A stretch of DNA of 53,466 nt from Stenotrophomonas daejeonensis (GTDB lineage Bacteria > Pseudomonadota > Gammaproteobacteria > Xanthomonadales > Xanthomonadaceae): the NCBI RefSeq assembly GCF_001431505.1, contig NZ_LDJP01000015.1:1-53466 (forward strand), given 5' to 3'. A model generated the notes under the pieces. That model saw nothing but the letters and a program-made list of their open reading frames with translations. It was not told the DNA's origin and did no database searches. Shown here piece by piece: positions 16,705-24,439 of the stretch (positions within the stretch are counted from its first letter, which is position 1; each line of letters begins with the position of its first letter). The position numbers and the translations under genes are program-made.

Positions 16705-17946
16705 ATGTCGCCCAAGAAGACCTCGTTCCCGAAGCAGGACATCCGTGTTTTGTTGCTGGAGGGCGTCAGTCAGACGGCGGTGGATGCGTTCAAGGCGGCC
16801 GGTTATTCGCAGATCGAATACCACGCCAAGGCGCTGCCGGAAGACGAGTTGAAGGCGCGCATCGCCGAGGCGCACATCGTCGGCCTGCGCTCGCGCACCC
16901 AACTCACCGCCGAGGTGCTGGCACAGGCCAAGCGCCTGATCGCGGTGGGCTGCTTCTGCATCGGCACCAACCAGGTGGACCTGGAGGCGGCCGAGCTGGC
17001 CGGTATCCCGGTGTTCAACGCGCCCTACTCCAACACCCGCTCGGTGGCCGAGCTGGTGATCGCCGAGGCGATCCTGCTCACCCGCGGCGTGCCGCAGAAG
17101 AATGCCGAATGCCATCGTGGCGGCTGGTCGAAATCCGCCACCGGCAGCCACGAGGTGCGCGGCAAGACGCTGGGCATCGTCGGCTATGGCCACATCGGCA
17201 CCCAGGTCGGCGTGCTGGCCGAGGCGATGGGCATGAACGTGATCTTCCACGACATCGAGGCCAAGCTGTCGCTGGGCAACGCGCAGGCGGCCGCCAGCCT
17301 GGACGACCTGCTTTCGCGCTCGGACATCGTCACCCTGCACGTGCCGCAGACCGCCTCCACGCAGTGGATGATCGGCGCGGCGCAGCTGGCGAAGATGAAG
17401 CCCGGCGCGCACCTGATCAACGCCGCGCGCGGCACCGTGGTGGTCATCGACGCGCTCGACGCGGCGCTGCGCTCGGGCCACCTCGGCGGCGCGGCGGTGG
17501 ACGTGTTCCCGGTCGAGCCCAAGGGCAACGGCGACCGCTTCGAATCGCCGCTGACCGCGCACGACAACGTGATCCTGACCCCGCACGTGGGCGGCTCCAC
17601 GCTGGAGGCGCAGGACAACATCGGCCTTGAAGTGGCCGCCAAGCTGGTGCGCTACAGCGACAACGGCAGCACCCTGTCGGCGGTCAATTTCCCCGAGGTC
17701 ACGCTGCCCGAGCATGCGCAGAGCCAGCGCCTGCTGCACATCCACCGCAACGTGCCGGGCGTGCTGTCGAAGATCAACGAGGTGTTCTCGCGCCACAACC
17801 TCAACATCGACGGGCAGTTCCTGCGCACCGACCCGAAGCTGGGCTACGTGGTCATCGACATTGCCGCCACCGAGGAGCAGGCCAACGCGATCCGCGGCGA
17901 ACTGGCGGCCATCGAGGGCACGCTGCGCACGCGCATCCTGTATTGA
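16705..17946 (+). CDS. serA: D-3-phosphoglycerate dehydrogenase
   Basis: SerA oxidises 3-phosphoglycerate to 3-phosphohydroxypyruvate, the first step of serine synthesis. The 413-residue E. coli-type protein has the NAD-binding Rossmann loop GIVGYGHIGTQVG, the catalytic Arg and Glu/His regions (LHVPQTASTQWMIG, NAARGTVVVIDAL, ILTPHVGGSTLEAQ), and a C-terminal ACT domain (about residues 340-413, RLLHIHRNVPGVLSKINEVF) for serine feedback inhibition. The ~196-base gap to the divergent D2HGDH gene must contain both promoters. A degenerate REP follows the stop. Confidence 0.96.
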   Translation: MSPKKTSFPKQDIRVLLLEGVSQTAVDAFKAAGYSQIEYHAKALPEDELKARIAEAHIVGLRSRTQLTAEVLAQAKRLIAVGCFCIGTNQVDLEAAELAGIPVFNAPYSNTRSVAELVIAEAILLTRGVPQKNAECHRGGWSKSATGSHEVRGKTLGIVGYGHIGTQVGVLAEAMGMNVIFHDIEAKLSLGNAQAAASLDDLLSRSDIVTLHVPQTASTQWMIGAAQLAKMKPGAHLINAARGTVVVIDALDAALRSGHLGGAAVDVFPVEPKGNGDRFESPLTAHDNVILTPHVGGSTLEAQDNIGLEVAAKLVRYSDNGSTLSAVNFPEVTLPEHAQSQRLLHIHRNVPGVLSKINEVFSRHNLNIDGQFLRTDPKLGYVVIDIAATEEQANAIRGELAAIEGTLRTRILY

Positions 17947-17965
17947 GCGTGGGGGCTTCTTGAAG

Positions 17966-18014
17966 GTGGCGCCCGGCCGTTGGCCGGGCGGTGCCGGCCA
18001 GCGGCCGGCACTAC
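17966..18014. repeat. Degenerate REP doublet, family B
   Basis: The right half GTGCCGGCCAGCGGCCGGCA followed by CTAC is intact, while the left half is altered to GGTGGCGCCCGGCCGTTGGCC. It lies in the convergent gap between serA and the unknown periplasmic protein. Confidence 0.65.
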
Positions 18015-18034
18015 CGGTATCCCGCGCCGTCGGT

Positions 18035-18469
18035 TCAGCGGCGCCTGATCTCGAACTTGCCGAAGCCGATGCCCAGGTCCCAGCCGCGGCCGGTGCCGGC
18101 CAGCGCCAGCGAGATATCGCCCTTGGTCACCACCTGCGCGTTGCTCGAACGTGACGCGCCGGCATGCACCTCGGCGCCGCCGTAGGTGCCGATCAGGTCG
18201 TTCAGGCTGTAGGCGCCGGTGAACTTGCCGCGGCCGTTGATGACGTTGGACTTGCCTACGGTCAGGCCGCCGCCCTTGGCGCGGATGCTGACCGGGATCG
18301 ACGCGCCGTTGTCGCAGGTGATGGTGCCCTGCCCGGAGGCAGTCTTGTAGAAGATCGACCAGCCGCTCAGGTTGAAGTTCAGTTCGCAGTCGATGTTGCC
18401 CGCCGCCTGCGCGGCCGGTGTCGCCAGCATCGCGGCCAGCACCAGCAGTGCCGTCGTTGTTCTCTTCAT
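18035..18469 (-). CDS. Exported protein of unknown function
   Basis: This 144-residue protein has a clear signal peptide (MKRTTTALLVLAAMLATPAAQA) and a mature part with two Cys (DCELNF and ITCDNG), probably a disulfide. Gly-rich beta-like segments (GGLTVGKSNVINGRGKFTGAY, TYGGAEVHAGAS) and the ending GIGFGKFEIRRR suggest a small beta-sandwich or lipocalin-like fold. There is a loose resemblance to DUF992-like proteins, but I do not recognise the family firmly. The ATG at 18469 is preceded by GGGAG at good distance. It stands alone between serA (convergent) and the amidase gene upstream on the same strand. Confidence 0.75.
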   Translation of the reverse strand: MKRTTTALLVLAAMLATPAAQAAGNIDCELNFNLSGWSIFYKTASGQGTITCDNGASIPVSIRAKGGGLTVGKSNVINGRGKFTGAYSLNDLIGTYGGAEVHAGASRSSNAQVVTKGDISLALAGTGRGWDLGIGFGKFEIRRR

Positions 18470-18563
18470 GGTTGCAACTCCCTTCGTCCGTCGAAGATGC
18501 GCCGAGCCTAGCAGCCCGCCGGTGCAGCGCATGCGATGGCGCGGCGCCGCGTCCGGATTCCGT

Positions 18564-19376
18564 TCAGCCGGCCGCGGGGCCGGCCAGTTCGAACGCGTCG
18601 GCGTCGAGCATCGCCGGGAAGCGCTCGCGGTGGGCGGCCAGTGCGGCGGCGGAAATGGTGGTGGTGACCACCTGCTCGCGCTCGCGGACCTCGACCTGCG
18701 GCTGGCCGAGGAAATCGATCACCGCGCTGTCGCCCGCGTAGTGCAGGCCGTTGCCATCGGTGCCGACGCGGTTGACCACCGCCACGTAGCTCAGGTTCTC
18801 GATCGCCCGCGCGCGGGCCAGCGTGCGCCACGCATGCGCGCGCACCGACGGCCAGTTGGCGACGAATATCTGCAGGTCGAAATCCATCTGTCCCGCCCGC
18901 TCCACGTCGAAGCGGTTGCGGCAGAACACCGGGAAGCGCAGGTCGTAGCAGACCTGTGGGTTGATCCGCCAGCCCTTCCACTCCACGCACAGGCGTTCAC
19001 GGCCGGCGGCGTAGCGCTTGTGCTCGCCGGCATAGCGGAACAGGTGGCGCTTGTCGTAGTGCCGCAGCCCGCCGTCCGGCGTGGCCCACAGCAGGCGGTT
19101 GAACACCTCGCCACCGACGCGCAGCTGCACGCTGCCGGTGACCGCCGCGCCCAGCACGCGTGCCTGCTCGCGGATCCAGGCCACGGTCGGGCCGTCCATG
19201 TCCTCGGCCCTGTCGATGGCGTCGTTGGAGAAGCCACTGGTGAAGGTTTCCGGCAGGATCACCAGGTCGGTGCCGCCGGCCAGCGGCGCCAGCAGTGCGG
19301 CGTAGTGCTCGCGGTTGCCGGCTGGATCGTGCCAGCGGGTGTCGCCTTGCACGAGGGAAATGCGGAGGTCGTTCAT
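18564..19376 (-). CDS. Omega-amidase of the nitrilase superfamily (YafV/Nit2 type)
   Basis: This 270-residue carbon-nitrogen hydrolase has the catalytic triad segments LPETF (Glu), YDKRHLF (Lys) and QVCYDLRFP (Cys). Its N-terminus LRISLVQGDTRWHDPAGNRE and the segment VARV-like FVANWPSVRAHAWRTLARARAIENLSYV match YafV. Omega-amidases open 2-oxoglutaramate and 2-oxosuccinamate, removing the keto-acid product of glutamine transaminases. The gene just upstream on the same strand is a methionine-type aminotransferase, so the two can drive methionine salvage with glutamine as amino donor. A REP doublet lies between them. Confidence 0.88.
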   Translation of the reverse strand: MNDLRISLVQGDTRWHDPAGNREHYAALLAPLAGGTDLVILPETFTSGFSNDAIDRAEDMDGPTVAWIREQARVLGAAVTGSVQLRVGGEVFNRLLWATPDGGLRHYDKRHLFRYAGEHKRYAAGRERLCVEWKGWRINPQVCYDLRFPVFCRNRFDVERAGQMDFDLQIFVANWPSVRAHAWRTLARARAIENLSYVAVVNRVGTDGNGLHYAGDSAVIDFLGQPQVEVREREQVVTTTISAAALAAHRERFPAMLDADAFELAGPAAG

Positions 19377-19422
19377 GGAGGCCGTGATTCGTGATGGGTG
19401 ATTCGTGATTTGAAAAATCCGG

Positions 19423-19487
19423 GTAGGTCGGGGCTATGCCCCCGACGCCGTGATGCACGGAGCGCCGGGGGTGTAACCCCGGCCTAC
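19423..19487. repeat. REP doublet, family A
   Basis: GTAGGTCGGGGCTATGCCCC and the inverse half ending GGGGTGTAACCCCGGCCTAC lie between the aminotransferase and omega-amidase genes. The right half is diverged. Just to the right of the amidase start, 19385-19410 also holds a short direct repeat of GTGATTCGTGAT-type units. Confidence 0.8.
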
Positions 19488-19492
19488 GGGGA

Positions 19493-20641
19493 TCAGAGCT
19501 TTTGCAGCCGCTCGATCGCCACGTCCAGCGTGGCCTCGTTCTTGGCGAAGCACAGCCGCACCAGCCGCTGCCCTTCCGGCGGGTTTTCGTAGAACGGCGA
19601 CAGTGGGATCGCGGTGACGCCCTTCTCGATGGTCAACCACTTGACGAATTCGTGGTCCGGCAGGTCGCTGACCGCCGAGTAGTCCACCAGCTGGAAATAG
19701 CCGCCCGGCACCGGCAATGGCTGCAGCCGCGTGGTCAGCAGTTGTTCGCGGAAACGATCGCGCTTGCTCTGGTAGAACGCGCCCAGTTGCAGATGGTGTT
19801 CGGGCTCGTCGCGGATCATCGCCGCAAACCCATACTGCGCCGGGCCGTAGGTGGTGAAGGTGTTGTACTGGTGCACCTTGCGGAACTCGGCGCTCAGCGC
19901 CGGCGGCGCGATGGCGTAGCCGACCTTCCAGCCGGTGCAGTGGTAGGTCTTGCCGAAGCTGGAGATGACGAAGGCGCGCTCGCGCAGCTCCGGGTAGCGC
20001 AGCGCCGATTCGTGGCGGGCGCCATCGTAGACGATGTGCTCGTACACCTCGTCGGAGATCAGGTAGATGCCGGTGCCACGCAGCAGGTCGGCCAGCGCCT
20101 GCATGTCGGCCGCGCCGAGCATCGCCCCGGACGGGTTGTGCGGGGTGTTGACCATCAGCATGCGCGTCCTCGGCGTGATCGCCGCGCGAACCTTGTCCCA
20201 GTCCACCGCGAAGGTCCGCGGGTCCAGCGCCACGTGCACCGCGCGCGCGCCGGCCAGGTCGATGGCCGGTTCGTAGCAGTCGTAGGCCGGGTCGAGCACG
20301 ATCACTTCATCGCCTGCGCGCACCACCGCGTGGATGGCGTTGAAGATCGCCTCGGTGCCGCCCGAGGTCACCGTGATTTCGCTGTCGGCATCGACCTGTG
20401 CGCCGTAGCAGTCCAGCACCTTCCGCGCGATGGCCTGGCGCAGCGGCGCCACGCCGGTCATCGGCGCGTACTGGTTCAGGCCCTCGCGCATGGCCTTGGC
20501 GGTTTCGTCGAGCAGCCGCTGCGGCGCCGGGAAATCGGGAAAGCCCTGGCCGAGGTTGACCGCGCCGTGCTCGGCGGCCAGTTGCGACATCACGGTGAAG
20601 ATGGTGGTGCCCACCTTGGGCAGCTTGGTCTGCGGTTGCAT
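19493..20641 (-). CDS. Methionine aminotransferase (YbdL-like, PLP-dependent)
   Basis: This 382-residue fold-type I aminotransferase has the PLP-lysine in SSFGKTYHCTGWKVG, the NTPHNPSG motif, and LVRLCFAKNEATLD at the C-terminus with the substrate-carboxylate Arg. N-terminal VNLGQGFPDFPAP and C-terminal features match YbdL/MtnE-like enzymes that transaminate 4-methylthio-2-oxobutanoate and aromatic or glutamine-family amino acids. The ATG at 20641 is chosen over upstream non-conserved codons. The downstream omega-amidase suggests that glutamine is a donor. Confidence 0.9.
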   Translation of the reverse strand: MQPQTKLPKVGTTIFTVMSQLAAEHGAVNLGQGFPDFPAPQRLLDETAKAMREGLNQYAPMTGVAPLRQAIARKVLDCYGAQVDADSEITVTSGGTEAIFNAIHAVVRAGDEVIVLDPAYDCYEPAIDLAGARAVHVALDPRTFAVDWDKVRAAITPRTRMLMVNTPHNPSGAMLGAADMQALADLLRGTGIYLISDEVYEHIVYDGARHESALRYPELRERAFVISSFGKTYHCTGWKVGYAIAPPALSAEFRKVHQYNTFTTYGPAQYGFAAMIRDEPEHHLQLGAFYQSKRDRFREQLLTTRLQPLPVPGGYFQLVDYSAVSDLPDHEFVKWLTIEKGVTAIPLSPFYENPPEGQRLVRLCFAKNEATLDVAIERLQKL

Positions 20642-20706
20642 CGTTGCGCGGGTGCCGGGGAAGGAGTGGCGAGTGTACGCAATGCCGGCCGCGCGGGCTG
20701 CGCGCA

Positions 20707-20712
20707 CCTATA
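20707..20712 (+). promoter_or_regulatory. Consensus -10 element upstream of ccmA
   Basis: TATAAT occurs exactly, 65 bases before the ccmA ATG. In this GC-rich region a perfect -10 is unlikely by chance. No good TTGACA-like -35 is found at 16-18 bases, so the promoter may need an activator or be weak. Confidence 0.5.
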
Positions 20713-20776
20713 ATGGCCGGCCCGATGCGCCAGCCAGCCCGCGCTTCCCCACCCGAGGACGGATGCGCCCGATCCG

Positions 20777-21436
20777 ATGAGCCAGACCACGAACGCCCAG
20801 CCGCTGCTCGCCGCGCGCGCACTGCGCTTCACCCGCAACGACGACCCGGTGTTCGGCCCGCTCGACCTGCATGTCGATGCCGGCGAGGCACTGCTGGTGC
20901 AGGGCGGCAACGGCGTCGGCAAGACCACCCTGCTGCGGGTGCTGGCCGGGCTGCTGCGTGCGGACGAGGGGACGATCGAGATCGACGGGCGCCCGGCCGG
21001 GCACGAGGAGCGGTCGCGCTTCATCGCCTACCTCGGCCACCTCCCCGCGTTGAAACAGGACCTGGGTGCGCTGGAGAACCTGCACGTGCTGTGCGGCCTG
21101 CACGGGCGGCGCACGCGGCAGATGCCCGGTGACGCGCTGGCCATCGTCGGCCTGGCCGGCCACGAGGACGCGCTGGTGCGGCAGCTCTCGGCCGGGCAGA
21201 AGAAGCGGCTGTCGCTGGCCCGCATGTGGCTGTCGCCGGCGCCGGTGTGGCTGCTCGACGAGCCCTACGCCAACCTCGACCTGGACGGCATCAACCTGGT
21301 CAACCGGATGATTTCCGCGCACCTGCGCAGCGGTGGCGCCGCGCTGGTCACCACCCACGGCGCCTATGCCGCGCCGCCGGTGCGCAACCGCACCTTCACC
21401 CTCGGTCGCGCCGACGCGGCGGAGGCCGCGGCATGA
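20777..21436 (+). CDS. ccmA: Heme exporter ATP-binding protein CcmA
   Basis: CcmA is the ATPase of the CcmAB(CD) complex that releases holo-CcmE from CcmC during cytochrome c maturation. The 219-residue ABC protein shows Walker [10 protein letters not shown], the signature [14 protein letters not shown], Walker B VWLLDEP and the H-loop VTTHGAY. Its stop overlaps the ccmB ATG by four bases. It is the first gene of the ccm cluster. Confidence 0.96.
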   Translation: MSQTTNAQPLLAARALRFTRNDDPVFGPLDLHVDAGEALLVQGGNGVGKTTLLRVLAGLLRADEGTIEIDGRPAGHEERSRFIAYLGHLPALKQDLGALENLHVLCGLHGRRTRQMPGDALAIVGLAGHEDALVRQLSAGQKKRLSLARMWLSPAPVWLLDEPYANLDLDGINLVNRMISAHLRSGGAALVTTHGAYAAPPVRNRTFTLGRADAAEAAA

Positions 21437-22128
21437 ACCTGCCCGGCCCGCGCCCTACCCTGGCCAGTGCCGCCACCGCGTTGCTGGCGCGCGACCTGAA
21501 ACTGCTGTGGCGCCGCCGCGGCGATGCTGCGCAGCCGATCCTGTTCGCGCTGCTGGTGGTGGCGCTGTTCGCCCTTGCGTTGGGCGGCAACCCGGAACTG
21601 CTGCGGCGGGTGGCGTCGGCGGTGCTGTGGCTGTCGGTGCTGCTGGCCGGGCTGTTGTCGCTGGACACGCTGTTCCGCGGCGACGCCGAGGACGGTTCGC
21701 TGGAGCAGTGGCTGCTGTCGCCGGTGCCGCTGGCATGGCTGGTGGCGGTGCGGGTGTTCTCGCACTGGCTGACCACGGCATTCCCGCTGGTGCTGGTCAG
21801 CCCGTTGCTGGCCGAGCTGATGGGCCTGCCGCACGCGCAGCTGCCGGTGCTGCTGGCCTCGCTGGCGCTGGGCACGCCGCTGCTGAGCCTGCTCGGCGCG
21901 GTGGTGGCCGCGCTGACCGTGGGCATGCGCCGCTCCGGCATCCTGCTGGCACTGCTGGTGCTGCCGCTGTACGTGCCGGTGCTGGTATTCGGCGCCGGCG
22001 CGGTGGCTGCTTCGGCGCAGGGTTTCGATGCCAGCGGTGCGCTGCTGCTGCTCGGCGCCGGGCTGGTGGTCAGCGCATTGCTGGCGCCGCTGACCGCCGC
22101 CGCGGCGATCCGCATCGCCAATTCCTGA
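21433..22128 (+). CDS. ccmB: Heme exporter permease CcmB
   Basis: CcmB is the membrane partner of CcmA. The 231-residue protein has six hydrophobic segments and the conserved [15 protein letters not shown] region (about residues 88-102) plus [17 protein letters not shown]. It starts at ATG 21433 inside the end of ccmA. It is followed not directly by ccmC but by REPs and an azurin gene. Confidence 0.95.
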   Translation: MNLPGPRPTLASAATALLARDLKLLWRRRGDAAQPILFALLVVALFALALGGNPELLRRVASAVLWLSVLLAGLLSLDTLFRGDAEDGSLEQWLLSPVPLAWLVAVRVFSHWLTTAFPLVLVSPLLAELMGLPHAQLPVLLASLALGTPLLSLLGAVVAALTVGMRRSGILLALLVLPLYVPVLVFGAGAVAASAQGFDASGALLLLGAGLVVSALLAPLTAAAAIRIANS

Positions 22129-22159
22129 GCGGGACGGCCGCTTCGATCCCGCATGATGG

Positions 22160-22220
22160 GTAGGTCGGGGTTACATCCCCGATACTCAGCAGGAGCGTCG
22201 GGGGCGTAGCCCCGACCTAC
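22160..22220. repeat. REP doublet, family A
   Basis: GTAGGTCGGGGTTACATCCC on the left and GGCGTAGCCCCGACCTAC on the right. It lies in the 305-base gap between ccmB and the azurin gene, which otherwise holds a family B doublet and the azurin upstream region. Confidence 0.82.
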
Positions 22221-22251
22221 GCCCAATCCGCATGACACGATGACGAACCCG

Positions 22252-22325
22252 GTGGGTGCCGACCATTGGTCGGCACCATCGCCCGGCGTGCGGCAAGCCC
22301 CGCCCGACCAACGGTCGGGCGCTAC
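22252..22325. repeat. REP doublet, family B
   Basis: Hairpin GTGCCGACCATTGGTCGGCAC (with the GTAG head altered to GGTG) is followed by the inverse CCCGACCAACGGTCGGG ending GCGCTAC. It stands next to the family A doublet, as at 3593-3762. Confidence 0.65.
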
Positions 22326-22433
22326 CGTGGCTGGGTGCCTGCGACATTGCGTCACTTGCCTGCCGGCAACGCCGGTCGCAGCATTGTCTGCTGCCCGTTC
22401 ACAGGGCAAACCCGTCGCAACAGGAGTCTTCCC

Positions 22434-22889
22434 ATGTTCCGCAAACTGATGATCGCCTCCACCCTCGCCCTTGGCGCCGCCGGCGCCGCCCATGCCGCCG
22501 ACGCCTGCTCGGTGAACGTGGAGGGCAACGACGCCATGCGCTACAACGTCGCCAACATCGACGTGCCCAAAAGCTGCGCCAACTTCACCATCAACCTGAA
22601 GCACGCCGGCAAGATGGCCAAAAACGTGATGGGCCACAACGTGGTGGTGGCCAGGACCGCCGACATGCACGGCATCGACACGGACGGCATCAAGGCCGGG
22701 CTGGCCGCCGACTACGTCAAGGCCGGCGACGCCCGCGTCATCGCCCACAGCAAGGTGGTGGGCGGCGGCGAAACCACCAGCGTCAGCGTGCCGGTCGCCA
22801 GGCTCGTCGCCGCCGGCGCGCCGCTGTCGTTCTTCTGCAGCTTCCCCGGCCACTCGGCGCTGATGAAGGGCACGGTCACCCTGAAGTAA
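22434..22889 (+). CDS. azu: Azurin
   Basis: Azurin is a periplasmic blue-copper electron carrier. The 151-residue precursor has a signal peptide (residues 1-21, ending AAHA), then the azurin core starting [17 protein letters not shown]. The copper ligands are visible: His in MGHNVVV, and Cys, His and Met in [14 protein letters not shown]. The disulfide Cys near residues 24 and 47 (ACSV, SCANF) is also present. The ATG at 22434 has AGGAG ahead of it. The gene lies inside the ccm cluster between ccmB and ccmC, fitting a shared role in periplasmic electron transfer. Confidence 0.96.
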   Translation: MFRKLMIASTLALGAAGAAHAADACSVNVEGNDAMRYNVANIDVPKSCANFTINLKHAGKMAKNVMGHNVVVARTADMHGIDTDGIKAGLAADYVKAGDARVIAHSKVVGGGETTSVSVPVARLVAAGAPLSFFCSFPGHSALMKGTVTLK

Positions 22890-23043
22890 GCGCCGCCCTG
22901 CGGCCCTCACGGCGCCGGCTGGCAGTGCCAACCGCGCCGTCTTCGGCTAATCTTCATGGGCTGCAAGCGCCCGTGCTTCGCGGTGCCCGGTAACCGGACG
23001 GTCGGGGTCCACCCCACCGTCGTTTTTCCCAGCGAGCGAGCGG

Positions 23044-23796
23044 ATGTTCAAAGGTTTGGCAGGTTGGTTCCATCGGCTGGGTTCCCCGGCCCACTTCGAT
23101 GCCTTCGCCGCCCGCTGGTCGCCCTGGTGCTACCTCGCCTCGCTGCCGCTGTTCGCCTTCGGCCTGTGGCAGGCGCTGGCGGTGGTCCCCGCCGATTACC
23201 AGCAGGGCGACAGCTTCCGCATCCTCTACATCCACGTGCCGTCGGCATGGATGAGCCTGTTCGTGTTCGGACTGATGGCGTTCTACGGCGCCATCGCGCT
23301 GGTCTGGCGGATCAAGCTGTGCGAAATCCTGGCGATGGCCTGCGCGCCGATCGGCGCGGCCTTCACCCTGATCACCCTGCTCACCGGCAGCATCTGGGGC
23401 AAGCCGATGTGGGGCACGTGGTGGGACTGGGACCCGCGCCTGACCACCGAGCTGATCCTGCTGTTCCTCTACCTGGGCGTGATGGGCCTGTACGGCGCCA
23501 TCGACGACCGCCGCGCCGCCGCGCGCGCCGCCGCCCTGCTGTCCATCGTCGGCGTGGCGCTGCTGCCGATCATCCGCTACTCGGTGGTGTGGTGGAACTC
23601 GCTGCACCAGGGGCAGACCATCCGCCTGTTCGGCGAATCCAGCATGGACGGCAGCATGGTGCTGCCGTTGTGGCTGATGGTATTCGCCACCAAGTTCTGG
23701 TTCGCCGGCTCGCTGCTGTCGCGCGCGCGCGCCGACAACCTGCGCCGCGAGGCCGGCAAGGCCTGGGTACGCGAGCGCGTGGAGAAACTGTCGTGA
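23044..23796 (+). CDS. ccmC: Heme lyase/exporter subunit CcmC
   Basis: CcmC presents heme to CcmE on the periplasmic side. The 250-residue protein has six membrane segments and the Trp-rich heme-binding motif [17 protein letters not shown], with conserved His in [10 protein letters not shown] and SLHQG. The ATG at 23044 follows a 154-base gap after azurin. The stop overlaps the ccmD GTG start. Confidence 0.97.
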   Translation: MFKGLAGWFHRLGSPAHFDAFAARWSPWCYLASLPLFAFGLWQALAVVPADYQQGDSFRILYIHVPSAWMSLFVFGLMAFYGAIALVWRIKLCEILAMACAPIGAAFTLITLLTGSIWGKPMWGTWWDWDPRLTTELILLFLYLGVMGLYGAIDDRRAAARAAALLSIVGVALLPIIRYSVVWWNSLHQGQTIRLFGESSMDGSMVLPLWLMVFATKFWFAGSLLSRARADNLRREAGKAWVRERVEKLS

Positions 23797-23975
23797 GCTA
23801 TTTCCAGTACGTGGCCCTGGCCTACGGCGTGTTCTTCGCCGTGCTGGCGTGGGATTTCGCCGTGCCGCGCCTGCAGGTGCGCCGGCAGCTGCGCGAGGTA
23901 CGCAAGCGGCTGGCGCGGGCCCGGCGCCAGCAGGCGGCCGCGGCCGTTGCCGACGACGGAGAACTGAGCCGATGA
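23793..23975 (+). CDS. ccmD: Heme exporter accessory protein CcmD
   Basis: This 60-residue protein has one N-terminal membrane helix ([20 protein letters not shown]) and a very basic cytoplasmic tail ([19 protein letters not shown]), the CcmD pattern. It starts with GTG at 23793, overlapping the ccmC stop, and ends with an ATGA overlap to ccmE. CcmD stabilises the CcmABC-CcmE complex and helps release heme-loaded CcmE. Confidence 0.92.
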   Translation: MSYFQYVALAYGVFFAVLAWDFAVPRLQVRRQLREVRKRLARARRQQAAAAVADDGELSR

Positions 23976-24439
23976 GCCCCACCCAACGCAGGCGCCTGCT
24001 GCTGGTGCTGCTGGTCGTCGCGGTGGCCGGCATCGCCACCGCGCTGGTCGCCACCGCCCTGCAGCGCAACATCGCCTACCTCTACACCCCGGCCGAGGTG
24101 AAGGCCGGCAAGGTGGCACCGGATTCGCGCTTCCGCCTCGGCGGCATGGTCGCCAAGGGCTCGTTCAAGCGCGACCCCGGCGCGCTGCTGGCGCGCTTCG
24201 AGGTGACCGACGGCGACGCCGAGCTGCCGGTGACCTACGACAAGATCCTGCCGGACCTGTTCCGCGAGGGCCAGGCCGTGGTCGCCACCGGGCGCATGGT
24301 CGACGGCGTGTTCGTCGCCGAGGACGTGCTGGCCAAGCACGACGAGACCTACATGCCCAAGGAACTGGCCGACAAGATGGGCATGGCCCACGACAAGCAC
24401 CAGGTGCCTGCCGCGCCCGCAACCACGGAAGCGCCCTGA
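23972..24439 (+). CDS. ccmE: Heme chaperone CcmE
   Basis: CcmE binds heme covalently in the periplasm and hands it to CcmF/H. The 155-residue protein has an N-terminal anchor (residues 9-30), the OB-fold core and the heme-attachment motif KHDETYMP, with His123 and Tyr127. The C-terminal tail is flexible (His/Ala/Pro-rich). It starts four bases before the ccmD end and abuts ccmF. Confidence 0.97.
   Translation: MSPTQRRRLLLVLLVVAVAGIATALVATALQRNIAYLYTPAEVKAGKVAPDSRFRLGGMVAKGSFKRDPGALLARFEVTDGDAELPVTYDKILPDLFREGQAVVATGRMVDGVFVAEDVLAKHDETYMPKELADKMGMAHDKHQVPAAPATTEAP

Noticed and set aside
22266..22434. Longer azurin N-terminus
   Set aside because: It reads through a REP doublet; the ATG at 22434 has a good ribosome-binding site and begins a normal signal peptide.
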